64,000 nt of DNA from an uncultured Bacteroidales bacterium (GTDB lineage: Bacteria; Bacteroidota; Bacteroidia; Bacteroidales; Muribaculaceae), in assembly GCA_947072905.1 (NCBI GenBank), contig CAMTKF010000003.1, positions 45,135 to 109,134 on the forward strand, in the 5' to 3' direction. The position numbers were made by a program, and so were the translations under genes. Shown here piece after piece: positions 19,287 through 28,690 of the stretch. Within the stretch, counting starts at the first letter, position 1. Each line of letters begins with the position of its first letter. The notes beneath the pieces were generated by a model. The model saw only the letters and a list, made by a program, of their open reading frames with translations. It was not told the DNA's origin and searched no databases.

Positions 19287-22133
19287 ATGAATCTCATTAC
19301 CACGAAATTTCTCCTTGCAGCAGGGATTGCTGTACTGCCCCTTGTGGCTCCTGCAAAGGTCGTAGACCTGTCAGGACAGTGGAATATTCGCCACGCGGCT
19401 GCCGACTCGGCTACGTCCACACTGATCACTCTGCCCGGCTCTATGCTCACAAACGGCATTGGCAACAATGTGGATGCCAATACCAAGTGGACAGGCAGCC
19501 TGTACGACATGTCGTACTACTACGCACCCCGTTTTGAAAAGTACCGTAAACCCGGCAATATCAAATTCCCATTCTTCCTCACTCCCGACAAGGAGTATAT
19601 AGGACATGCCGAATATACAAAAACAGTGGATGTTCCCGCCGACTGGAAAGGCTCTAATATCACCCTGTTGCTCGAACGCACCCATATCGAGACCGAAGTC
19701 TATGTAAACTCGCACCTCGTGGGTAAGGATTCAACCCTGAGCGTTCCCCATCGCTTTGACGTGTCAAAATATATAAAGCCCGGCAAAGCCAACCAAATCA
19801 CCGTGCGCGTGTACAACGGCATAGAGAACGTATGCGTGGGGCAGGACTCTCACAGTGTCACCGACCAGACACAGGGCAACTGGAACGGTATAGCGGGCCG
19901 CATTGAGCTGCAATCGCGCCCCAAGGCCCACATCTCGCGCATGGATATCTTTCCCCGCATACACGATAAGTCGGTGGATGTGAAACTGCACTTGGTCAAC
20001 GCCAAGAAGAAAGCCGACCTTACCCTGAGCTGCGACGGCAAGGTGAAAAAATACACAGTGACTCCGGCTGCCGACGGCACCGCCACTGTCAACTTCCCCC
20101 TCGGCGACAACATCCGCCTTTGGGACGAATTCTCGCCCGAACTTTACACCCTTACCGCCACAATGGGTAAGGACACTGTGAGCGACAAGTTCGGTATGCG
20201 CGAAATTAAGATTGTAGACCGTCAGTTCTACGTCAACGACCGCCCCGTGTACATGCGCGGCACTGTAGAGAACTGCACATTCCCGCTCACCGGTTTCCCG
20301 CCTACCGATGTTGATTCGTGGCTCAAAGTGTTCAAAAAATGTAAGGAATATGGCATCAACCACGTGCGCTTCCATTCGTTCTGCCCTCCAGAAGCTGCCT
20401 TTGAGGCCGCCGACATGGTAGGCATGTACCTGCAGCCCGAAGGCCCGTCGTGGCCCAACCACGGCGTGAAACTCGGCGTGGGAATGGACATCGACCGCTA
20501 TCTGATCGAAGAAACCCAACGCATGGTGGAGGAATACGGCAATCACCCCTCGTTCACCATGCTCGCGGCAGGCAACGAACCGGCAGGCGACTGGGTGAAG
20601 TGGGTTGGCGACTTCGTGGACACATGGCGTGCCACGGGCGACGACCGCCGCGTGTACTGCGGAGCATCGGTAGGCGGTGGCTGGGCTTGGGACCCGCGCA
20701 GCCAATACCACGTTAAGGGCGGCGCCCGCGGCCTTGCATGGGATAAAAAACTGCCCGGCTGTGCCGACGACTTTGCCGACGACATGAAAACGGTCACACA
20801 AAAAGGCCGCACCGAAACTCTGGTTTTCGATGTAAACGAACCGCGTCTTGGCCACGAGACCGGCCAATGGTGCGCATTCCCCGATTTTGCCGAGATGGAC
20901 CAATACACCGGCCCCTACAAGCCCTTGAATTTTGAAATATTCAAGGAAACACTTGCCGAGAACGGCATGGACTCGCAAGCCGACAAATTCATCCACGCAA
21001 GCGGCATGCTGCAACAGCTGGCCTACAAATACGATATAGAGCGCAACCTGCGCACACCCGACTACGCCGGCTTCCAGATGCTGGGCCTTAACGACTACAG
21101 CGGCCAGGGCACTGCACTGGTAGGTGTACTCAACGTATTCTGGAACGAGAAAGCCTACACCGACACTGAATACTGGCAGCAGTTCTGCGCGCCGGTGGTG
21201 CCGCTGGCACGCTTCCCCAAATTCGTGTTCACCAACAGTGAGACTCTCAATGTGCCTGTGGAGCTTTATAACGCCTCTGACAGCGAGCTTACCGACGTTC
21301 CGGTACAAATATCCGTCAAGGGCGCGGACGGCGCTGAGATGGCTTTAAAACCGTCTTTTGAGAAAACGTTCGCCATAGGCAAGAATCTGCCCGTCGACAC
21401 CCTGCGCATGTCGCTCGCCGATTTCAAGACCGGAAAATACAATTTTACCGTGAAAATAGGCGACAAGGCCTCCAACAGCTGGGACTTCTGGGTTTATCCC
21501 GATTCAGTACAGATGCCCGACACCGGCGACCTTTATATCTCCGACGTATTCGACGACAAAGCCGAAGAAGTGCTTAAAAACGGCGGAAACGTGCTTCTCA
21601 CAGCCGCCGGCAAGGTAAAGTATGGCAATGATATCAAGCAGCACTACCTGCCCGTATTCTGGAATACAAGCTGGTTCAAGATGCGTCCGCCCCACACCAC
21701 CGGCGCCACCATAGACACCTCTCACCCCATGTATGCCGATTTCCCCACCGACGACTGGACCAACCTGAACTGGTGGGAACTTGTCAACAAAGCCCAGGTG
21801 ATGAACCTTGCGCAATTCCCGGCCGAATACCAGTCGCCCATGCAGCCCATCGACACATGGCATCTCAACCGCAAGCTCGGCATGGTGGTTGAAGGCAAAG
21901 TGCACAACGGAAAACTACTGATGACAACATTCGACATCACCGGCAAGCTCGATCAGCGCCCCGTAGCCCGCCAGATGCGCAAATCAATCCTTGCCTACAT
22001 GAACAGCGACAAATTCAACCCCTCGCTCACCATCGACCCGGCCCTCATCCACAACCTCTACGAGAACGAGACAAAGCCTGTAAAGATGTACACCAACGAC
22101 AACCCCGACGAACTGAAACCCGTTCTGAAATAA
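19287..22133 (+). CDS. Glycoside hydrolase family 2-like secreted protein
   Basis: GH2 jelly-roll (TLLLERTHIETEVYVNSHLVGKD) and catalytic-type MLAAGNEPAGDWVKWVG; start moved to MNLITTKFLLAAG. Confidence 0.85.
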   Translation: MNLITTKFLLAAGIAVLPLVAPAKVVDLSGQWNIRHAAADSATSTLITLPGSMLTNGIGNNVDANTKWTGSLYDMSYYYAPRFEKYRKPGNIKFPFFLTPDKEYIGHAEYTKTVDVPADWKGSNITLLLERTHIETEVYVNSHLVGKDSTLSVPHRFDVSKYIKPGKANQITVRVYNGIENVCVGQDSHSVTDQTQGNWNGIAGRIELQSRPKAHISRMDIFPRIHDKSVDVKLHLVNAKKKADLTLSCDGKVKKYTVTPAADGTATVNFPLGDNIRLWDEFSPELYTLTATMGKDTVSDKFGMREIKIVDRQFYVNDRPVYMRGTVENCTFPLTGFPPTDVDSWLKVFKKCKEYGINHVRFHSFCPPEAAFEAADMVGMYLQPEGPSWPNHGVKLGVGMDIDRYLIEETQRMVEEYGNHPSFTMLAAGNEPAGDWVKWVGDFVDTWRATGDDRRVYCGASVGGGWAWDPRSQYHVKGGARGLAWDKKLPGCADDFADDMKTVTQKGRTETLVFDVNEPRLGHETGQWCAFPDFAEMDQYTGPYKPLNFEIFKETLAENGMDSQADKFIHASGMLQQLAYKYDIERNLRTPDYAGFQMLGLNDYSGQGTALVGVLNVFWNEKAYTDTEYWQQFCAPVVPLARFPKFVFTNSETLNVPVELYNASDSELTDVPVQISVKGADGAEMALKPSFEKTFAIGKNLPVDTLRMSLADFKTGKYNFTVKIGDKASNSWDFWVYPDSVQMPDTGDLYISDVFDDKAEEVLKNGGNVLLTAAGKVKYGNDIKQHYLPVFWNTSWFKMRPPHTTGATIDTSHPMYADFPTDDWTNLNWWELVNKAQVMNLAQFPAEYQSPMQPIDTWHLNRKLGMVVEGKVHNGKLLMTTFDITGKLDQRPVARQMRKSILAYMNSDKFNPSLTIDPALIHNLYENETKPVKMYTNDNPDELKPVLK

Positions 22134-22158
22134 ACCCGCAATACATACCCCAAACAAA

Positions 22159-22198
22159 CATGAGGGAGTGCCGCAAACCCACGCGCCACTCCCTCATG
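22159..22198. terminator. Stem-loop downstream of the GH2 gene
   Basis: CATGAGGGAGTG...CACTCCCTCATG 12-bp perfect arms; weak T-tract. Confidence 0.6.
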
Positions 22199-22336
22199 CT
22201 AATATAACCGGATAACACTGGATCCCGTCTGCATAGGTAAAAGCTACCGATAATATCACCCTACCCGACAGCAATTTCATACTTTCAACCCTCTGTATTT
22301 TATTTCAATTTCAAGCAATTATTTTCAGCACACCAT

Positions 22337-22367
22337 TTTGCTCATTAATACAATTATAGTAATTTTG
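22337..22367 (+). promoter_or_regulatory. Consensus Bacteroidetes promoter of the methyltransferase gene
   Basis: TTTG(22337-22340)-N19-TAATTTTG(22360-22367). Confidence 0.7.
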
Positions 22368-22421
22368 TTGTCAAAGAATAATAGGGTGCATAAGTTAAAA
22401 ATAAACCCACATAAAATAATT

Positions 22422-24104
22422 ATGAATAATACATATACTGAAATCAAAAAATCAGGAGCTACATTTACGCCTGTTCAATTAGCAGATTTTTTAGCAGAAA
22501 AAATATTATCTCAAATTGAAAATCACGTTGAACCTCTTACCGTTTTAGATCCTGCGTGTGGTGACGGCTCTTTATTATCAGCTATAAATACAGCAGGTGG
22601 AAAAAGAATTAAGACATTGATCGGGTATGACACTAATATTAAATATTTGGAAAAAGCAGATTCGCTCTTAAAGAAGATAAGTAACAATATCCGTCATGAG
22701 TTTGTCTGTGAAGATTTCTTAAAGGCTTACCCCTCTGTGAACGAACTGTTTACAGATAAATTAAGCCCTGAATTTGCCGATATAGTGATAGCCAATCCTC
22801 CGTATGTAAGAACTCAAGTTCTCGGAGCTGAAAGAGCTCAACAACTGGCCCGGGATTATAATCTCTCAGGCAGAATAGATTTATACTATCCTTTTCTTAT
22901 GGCAATGACCAATGCTCTAAAAAAGGGAGGAATATTAGGTGTCATAACATCAAACCGATATCTAAGTACTAAAAGTGGTGGCAAAATTCGAAAATTTTTA
23001 CTCGACAATTATGAAATAATTGAGATTATAGACCTTGGTGACACAAAAATATTTAACGCCGCCGTACTTCCTGCTATTTTTATAGGCAAAAAAAAACAAC
23101 ATAAAAATTCTGTTTCAAAGGCCGGAAAATATATAAGTATATACGAAGCAGAAGGTACACTCAAAAATACAGATTACACCTATAAGAGTATTTTTGACAT
23201 ACTGAAGTCTGATAAACCGGGTTGCTACACAGCAGACGGCATACAATATATCTTGAAAATCGGATTACTGAAACATTCTTCGGATAAAACAGGCATTTGG
23301 CAGATGTCTGATGAGCAAGAAAACAAATGGATTGACACGATAAACTCGAATGCAGCTTTCAGAATAAAAGATAAATTCAAGGTAAAGGTTGGCATTAAAT
23401 CATGTGCTGACAATATATTCATATCGCAATTATGGGATAAAGAAGGATTTGAAATAGAAAACGATCTTCTTTATCCAATGATTTCACAAGAAAATATCGA
23501 GGCATGGTCTATAGATAAAGATGCTATGCTAAAAATCCTATATCCCCATTATTCTAAGAATGGAAAACGCCAGGTTTTCGATATTAAAAAATATCCTTCA
23601 GCATTGCAGTACTTGGAAAAGCACCGCAAACAATTGGAAAATCGGAATTATGTTATAAAAGCCGGTCGTAAATGGTATGAATATTGGGTGCCGCAAAATC
23701 CGGAATCATGGAAATACCCAAAGGTTGTATTTCCGGATATTAGTGTGCGTCCTCGATTCTGCTTTGATGAAAGTGGCGCTATAGTAAATGGGAACTGCTA
23801 TTGGATGTTTGCCCAAAATGAGGAAGAGAGAGATTTATTATTGTTGATAGAAGGCGTAAGCAATTCAAGCGTTATGATAAAATATCATGACCTATGCTTC
23901 AATAACAAATTATATTCAGGTCGTCGACGTTATCTCGCTCAATACATTGAGCAATATCCAATACCCTCACCTGAATTAGAATCTTCCAAACAGATTGTAT
24001 CTCTGGTTGAAAGATTGAATAAAAGCTCAGACAAAGACGAAAGAGATACCCTTACATCTGAAATTGACAGACTTGTAAAAATCTCATTTGCCATTAAGGA
24101 TTGA
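22422..24104 (+). CDS. Type II N6-adenine DNA methyltransferase (Eco57I/TaqI-like)
   Basis: FTPVQLADFLAEKI (motif X), VLDPACGDGSLL (motif I), DIVIANPPYVRTQV (motif IV); AT-rich. Confidence 0.93.
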   Translation: MNNTYTEIKKSGATFTPVQLADFLAEKILSQIENHVEPLTVLDPACGDGSLLSAINTAGGKRIKTLIGYDTNIKYLEKADSLLKKISNNIRHEFVCEDFLKAYPSVNELFTDKLSPEFADIVIANPPYVRTQVLGAERAQQLARDYNLSGRIDLYYPFLMAMTNALKKGGILGVITSNRYLSTKSGGKIRKFLLDNYEIIEIIDLGDTKIFNAAVLPAIFIGKKKQHKNSVSKAGKYISIYEAEGTLKNTDYTYKSIFDILKSDKPGCYTADGIQYILKIGLLKHSSDKTGIWQMSDEQENKWIDTINSNAAFRIKDKFKVKVGIKSCADNIFISQLWDKEGFEIENDLLYPMISQENIEAWSIDKDAMLKILYPHYSKNGKRQVFDIKKYPSALQYLEKHRKQLENRNYVIKAGRKWYEYWVPQNPESWKYPKVVFPDISVRPRFCFDESGAIVNGNCYWMFAQNEEERDLLLLIEGVSNSSVMIKYHDLCFNNKLYSGRRRYLAQYIEQYPIPSPELESSKQIVSLVERLNKSSDKDERDTLTSEIDRLVKISFAIKD

Positions 24105-25197
24105 AAGCAGAACTTCCTTTGTAGTTATTGAAAAAACTCATAGGGATAGAACGCTGGCATTTGAAATTAGTATCATTTACAAAGGTGAACAAACTTCCTA
24201 ATTTCTTACCGGGGCATAAAATGACTCCCTCTATAGCTCCTTTTTCGTCCGTCAGGGCAATCAAATACCTGATATCTTCTGTCGTTAAGCCCAATTCATC
24301 ATTAACTACAACGGGATTACTCGGAGAGTATTTACCTAAATCAACTGTTGCCGAGTCCTGGACTTTTATTTCCAACAGTTGGTTAGGTATATCAGGATAA
24401 CCGCCTGTCAAGGTTTCATCAACCTTATAGCCAAGAAAATCCGCCACTATGCGTTCTAATGCCTGGCCTCGGTTCTTGGTATCAGTATTTGCAATATTCT
24501 TTCCTAACAAAGAATCAACAACTATATTCTTTATAACATTTATAGATAATAAATTTCCTGACTTTGGTTTTTCAGAAATTTTATCAGATGATATCCGGTA
24601 CTCTTTCGTTGTATGATATGACATCTTTTCAGTGTCATCAAAGAATAAGCACTTAGACTTACTCTGTGTAATTTCTCTTCTTTTTAAGTCACTTATAATA
24701 AGTTGGTACTTCATTGTGGGAATACCAAATTCCCCGAATTTATCTACAATGTATTGAGGGGTCGCCACTACTACAGTTTGGATTTGTTGGGTTGCTGTAT
24801 CAATTTGCACAAAAATAAACCTTATGTCTCTGCAATTTATACAGTTTGTTGTTCCACTGTATTCTATCAAAGTATTTGAAGTGTTTGGAAACCTATTCCA
24901 TACTTGCAGATTGTAGTTATCACCTGTTGTTACTATGTACGAGTCAGCCAAACATGCAAGCAATTTGGGAATTCCTTTCTTTTTTACGGGAATTATGACA
25001 TAATCTTCTTTGTCGGCGGTTTCTATAGAATTGTCATCTAAAACTCTTGTTATTAATTTACGCAACATTGATCCGTCTGTACGAGGTTTATTTGTCAAGA
25101 TAAACTTCATACCTATTAATGACTTCAACTTATCTGCAAGCTTTTCACCTGATAAAACCTCACTAACATTTTTAGGAGGCAAACTTAGCTTATTCAT
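24094..25197 (-). CDS. Putative type II restriction endonuclease, PD-(D/E)xK-like
   Basis: Convergent with and overlapping the MTase by 11 bp; GGYPDIPNQLLEIKVQDSATVDLGKYSPSNPVV catalytic-like motif. Confidence 0.78.
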   Translation of the reverse strand: MNKLSLPPKNVSEVLSGEKLADKLKSLIGMKFILTNKPRTDGSMLRKLITRVLDDNSIETADKEDYVIIPVKKKGIPKLLACLADSYIVTTGDNYNLQVWNRFPNTSNTLIEYSGTTNCINCRDIRFIFVQIDTATQQIQTVVVATPQYIVDKFGEFGIPTMKYQLIISDLKRREITQSKSKCLFFDDTEKMSYHTTKEYRISSDKISEKPKSGNLLSINVIKNIVVDSLLGKNIANTDTKNRGQALERIVADFLGYKVDETLTGGYPDIPNQLLEIKVQDSATVDLGKYSPSNPVVVNDELGLTTEDIRYLIALTDEKGAIEGVILCPGKKLGSLFTFVNDTNFKCQRSIPMSFFNNYKGSSAFNP

Positions 25198-25259
25198 TTA
25201 CCACTGCTTTTTTCAGTCATGAATACTGAAAGCAAAAGCCCTCTTCCTATGAAGAAAAA

Positions 25260-25328
25260 GAGCGTGGTAGATGTTGATACCAAGGCTTAGCACTGCCTAC
25301 ATCAGACAACAACAAAACTGCCACGCTC
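25260..25328 (-). other. Structured element with nested helices and U-tract (terminator or small RNA candidate)
   Basis: Minus strand GAGCGTGG...GATGT-AGGC-AGTGCTAA-GCCT...ACATC-TA-CCACGCTC followed by TTTTTCTTC. Confidence 0.5.
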
Positions 25329-25560
25329 ATAATTAAAAGCGCAGACATCCCATTGTCTTGACTATGCTGATGTGTTCTGGAAGTGCTAATTCTGGTATCT
25401 CAGTCGAGTCAAGAATGTCCTGTACTTAATTTTATAGACTTCTTCTTATATTCATTTTTGTTTATACTCTTGTTATTTAACACGTTTGCAATATGTTTCC
25501 AAAGGTACGAAAAAAACTTGTTTTATACAAAGGAGACATGCTCTGCATTCTTTCATTTAC

Positions 25561-28281
25561 TCATCTGACCGTCGGTTGCGACAGGCAGCCTTTTACGAAC
25601 CGCAGCACGCAGGCTTCTGAGAGGCGGTGATTGAACGGATCGGGGAAGCCGTGTTTTCCCTTGTCTATTTTATTGATTGTTATATCCGTTTCAAAATCCT
25701 TAAGCCGCTGTACGGTCTCGGGCGAAGTAATGGGATCATCTTCTCCGTACACCACCAGAACCGGTATTTTCAGTTCCTTCAGCTCTGCCTCGGCGTCAAT
25801 GCCTTTGATTGAACGATAATATTTCTGGCTCATCTTCATGCCCCAGAACTCAAATTGCTCGGGATTGTCCTTGGTGGATTCAAGCATTCGGTCAGCACTG
25901 GCCGGAATGCCGAGAGCCGGGTATATCAGTATCAGGGCTTTGTAGGCTCCGGGATTTGCGTAAGCTGTCATCGTGGATACAAGGGCTCCCTGGCTGCATC
26001 CGAGCAACATTATCCTGTCACTGTCGATATTCGGAAGCCGCTTTATCATATCGGTAACAGCTTCGAGGTCGGCAACTTCGGTATACACGCTCATGTCGGT
26101 GGTTTTGCCGTCGCTGCGGCTATTCATTCCACCTCCGCAGAAATCAAATATGACAGCTGCCACACCATTGCTTGCCATGCACTCGGCATACTTCACGGTT
26201 TCGCGCACAGAGCCGTTGAAGCCGTGTGACATCAACACTACGGGCAGTTTGCCTGCGTGTGAATACTGCGATTCAAACGGAAGATATAGCGTACCTCTCA
26301 CCATTCCCGACGGAGTTTTTACCTCAACATCGCGTGTGCTGTAAAAGAGTGTATCGCCCGCCTGAACACCACGTGAAATCTCGGTAAAGGCATCCATGAT
26401 ACGCGTGGGACGGTGATTCTCGAAAGCTCCCAGAGGGTAATATTTCTCCATCTCTGGCGCCCAGTAGAACACGCCCTTACATTCCTCAAGGGGATATGTG
26501 GCATCCATCAGCCGGCGCATGAAGGCATATCCCTCGTTGGGGCGCAGCGACTCATATCCGGTCTCAGCTATCATCACCGGCTTCTTATATTCAGCTGCAA
26601 GGGTCTTTATATTGGCCACCACCCGCTCTATTGTCTCAGCTTCATTCCGGGTTCTGCGGGCCTGCATATCCCAGTACGGGTATACACTCATGCCAATCAT
26701 GTCGTAGCAGGCGCCATATTCATTGAGTCCGTTGAATATGCGGTGATAACGGTCGATGTCGGCGCCACAGTCAAGGTGTACGATACACGTGATGTCGGGA
26801 TACACGCTCTTGGCGGCCTGATAAGCGGCATCGGTGAATCCTGCATACTGTTTCATATTGGTTTCGGCACGTCCCATATCCCACAGCATGCCGTGGGTAG
26901 TCTCGTTGCCCTGCTGCATCCACTTCACATCAATGCCGTTGTCTTTGAGCAGCTGCAAGGTTTCTTTAGTATGGGCTGCAAGAGACTTTTTCATTTGTCG
27001 ATAATTGAGTTTTTTCCATGCTTCAGGCACCGGTTGCTTGCCCGGGTCTGCCCAAGAATCGGCATAGTGGAAGCACAGCATTATCTCCATGCCTTTTTCC
27101 TTTGCTCGCCGTGCGAGTCCGAGCACATATTCCTTGTTGCAGAAACCCTTTTCCGGATCTACCCACACACGCAGGCGCACCGCATTCAGCCCAAGCTGTT
27201 TCATCAGCTCCATGCTCTCCGTTTCCTCGCCGAGCGAATTGTAGTATCTGCCGCCTTGAGCCTCAGTGGCAGCGGTGCCGCTGATATCCGCGCCGAGCCA
27301 ATATGGAGTGGTGCGCGGTTTCTTCCACAGCCGTGGCAGCGCGTCCATGAGATATTGCGAGATGTATGTGTAGTTATGCACACCGTTTTCCTGCACGGCA
27401 AAATGTATATTACCCGAATCAATATCCTCAGAGTATTCCAGCAGCGGCGCTTTGGTCTTTATAGACTCCACGAGGCTGTTTTGCGGCCCGTAAGCTATGT
27501 CCTTTGTGCCTGAGTATGCCAGAATATTCAGGTCTTTGCCGCGATATGGCGTAGACTCTATTTGCGAGTTGAGCCATACGGCAGCGTCATCGGCCGGCTT
27601 TTTATCACCCGATTCATCATACATCCACAGGTCACCGCTGAGAGGGAGATATTGGCTGAACGCATCAGCGTCAAAAGCAAGCTGATACCATGTGGAAAGC
27701 GCCCCCATAGAGAAGCCGCCGTATGCACGGTGACCGCGAGTGGCGGTGATGGCTCCGTCATCAAACGAACGCATATATGTATTATACTTTCTTCCCACGG
27801 CCGGTATCAGATAATTGCGGACTTCTTTGTTGAAATCACGTACATATTTTACCGTGCTGTCCATTCCTTTTGAATCGCAGGCGTTCTCAGGCGGATAATA
27901 AGACGCGCTGACTATTATGACCGGATTCATCAGACCGTCTGCCACCAGGTGGTCGGCTACTCTGTCAAGGGGATACGGGGTGCGTTCCTCCGAGAAAAAA
28001 GAGCCGGGATTGTCACCTCCGCCATGCGCGAGATACACCACATTGTAGCGTGTAGCCGCATCCGCTTGGTCATATCCGCAAGGCAGATACACCAGAGCCT
28101 CTTTTTGATATTCCTTTCCATATACGGGAATGTTGTATCTCAGGGTATCAATCCGGCCCTTGCAGGATGCCTCACGGGCATAATGTGCCGGTATATCGGC
28201 CACTCCACTGGCCGCAAGTGCAGCTGACGAAGCAAAAGCAAGCGCAGCCGACGCAAATATTATTTTGTAAATGTTTCTCAT
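25561..28281 (-). CDS. Three-domain secreted enzyme: esterase (PF00756-like) + GH53 endo-galactanase-like + C-terminal alpha/beta hydrolase
   Basis: N-term YLAHGGGDNPGSFF/GGFSMGALSTW; middle WLGADISG...LNAVRLRVWVDPEKG...MQQGNETTHGMLW...MIAETGYES; C-term VLMSHGFNGS, LLGCSQGALVS, GEDDPITSPE. Confidence 0.9.
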   Translation of the reverse strand: MRNIYKIIFASAALAFASSAALAASGVADIPAHYAREASCKGRIDTLRYNIPVYGKEYQKEALVYLPCGYDQADAATRYNVVYLAHGGGDNPGSFFSEERTPYPLDRVADHLVADGLMNPVIIVSASYYPPENACDSKGMDSTVKYVRDFNKEVRNYLIPAVGRKYNTYMRSFDDGAITATRGHRAYGGFSMGALSTWYQLAFDADAFSQYLPLSGDLWMYDESGDKKPADDAAVWLNSQIESTPYRGKDLNILAYSGTKDIAYGPQNSLVESIKTKAPLLEYSEDIDSGNIHFAVQENGVHNYTYISQYLMDALPRLWKKPRTTPYWLGADISGTAATEAQGGRYYNSLGEETESMELMKQLGLNAVRLRVWVDPEKGFCNKEYVLGLARRAKEKGMEIMLCFHYADSWADPGKQPVPEAWKKLNYRQMKKSLAAHTKETLQLLKDNGIDVKWMQQGNETTHGMLWDMGRAETNMKQYAGFTDAAYQAAKSVYPDITCIVHLDCGADIDRYHRIFNGLNEYGACYDMIGMSVYPYWDMQARRTRNEAETIERVVANIKTLAAEYKKPVMIAETGYESLRPNEGYAFMRRLMDATYPLEECKGVFYWAPEMEKYYPLGAFENHRPTRIMDAFTEISRGVQAGDTLFYSTRDVEVKTPSGMVRGTLYLPFESQYSHAGKLPVVLMSHGFNGSVRETVKYAECMASNGVAAVIFDFCGGGMNSRSDGKTTDMSVYTEVADLEAVTDMIKRLPNIDSDRIMLLGCSQGALVSTMTAYANPGAYKALILIYPALGIPASADRMLESTKDNPEQFEFWGMKMSQKYYRSIKGIDAEAELKELKIPVLVVYGEDDPITSPETVQRLKDFETDITINKIDKGKHGFPDPFNHRLSEACVLRFVKGCLSQPTVR

Positions 28282-28456
28282 GGTATTTTATCTATGCTCT
28301 TTAAAACACAAAAGTACAAAATAATCGGTAAAAATCCTTGTGTTAATGATTGCCCCTCTCGTAGTATAGAAGTTTGGCTGAGAAAGTATAAAACAAAAAA
28401 AGAATGAGAAAAGCAATCCGAAGATTAACTGTTTCTCATTCTCCTCTCTCCTCTGG

Positions 28457-28530
28457 CGGTGCGTACGGGACTCGAACCCGTGACCCCCTGCGTGACAGGC
28501 AGGTATTCTAACCAACTGAACTAACGCACC
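28457..28530 (-). tRNA. tRNA-Asp (GTC anticodon), CCA encoded
   Basis: Reverse complement GGTGCGTTAGTTCAGTTGGTTAGAATACCTGCCTGTCACGCAGGGGGTCACGGGTTCGAGTCCCGTACGCACCG followed by CCA. Confidence 0.96.
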
Positions 28531-28690
28531 TCGTTGATTTTTTGCTTCTCTAAGCTTGCTTGGAGTTTGTTCGGCTTACCTCCGTTTTGCGAGTGCAAAG
28601 TTAATACGCTTTTTCGTTCCGTGCAAATATTTTCGCAACTTTTTTTCATTTTTTTGTAAAATAGGTGCTTTTTACCAATGTTTTGGAACT

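Noticed and set aside
19764-21308. 514-aa minus-strand ORF antisense to the GH2 gene
   Set aside because: Fully overlaps a strongly supported GH2 CDS; composition typical of antisense frames in codon-biased genes
25390-25560. Possible complete insertion sequence next to the R-M cassette
   Set aside because: Only a 28-codon open remnant and a terminator-like structure; no transposase motif or terminal repeats could be recognised
26413-27513. 366-aa plus-strand ORF antisense to the esterase/GH53 gene
   Set aside because: Mirrors the GH53 coding region; no recognisable domain or promoter
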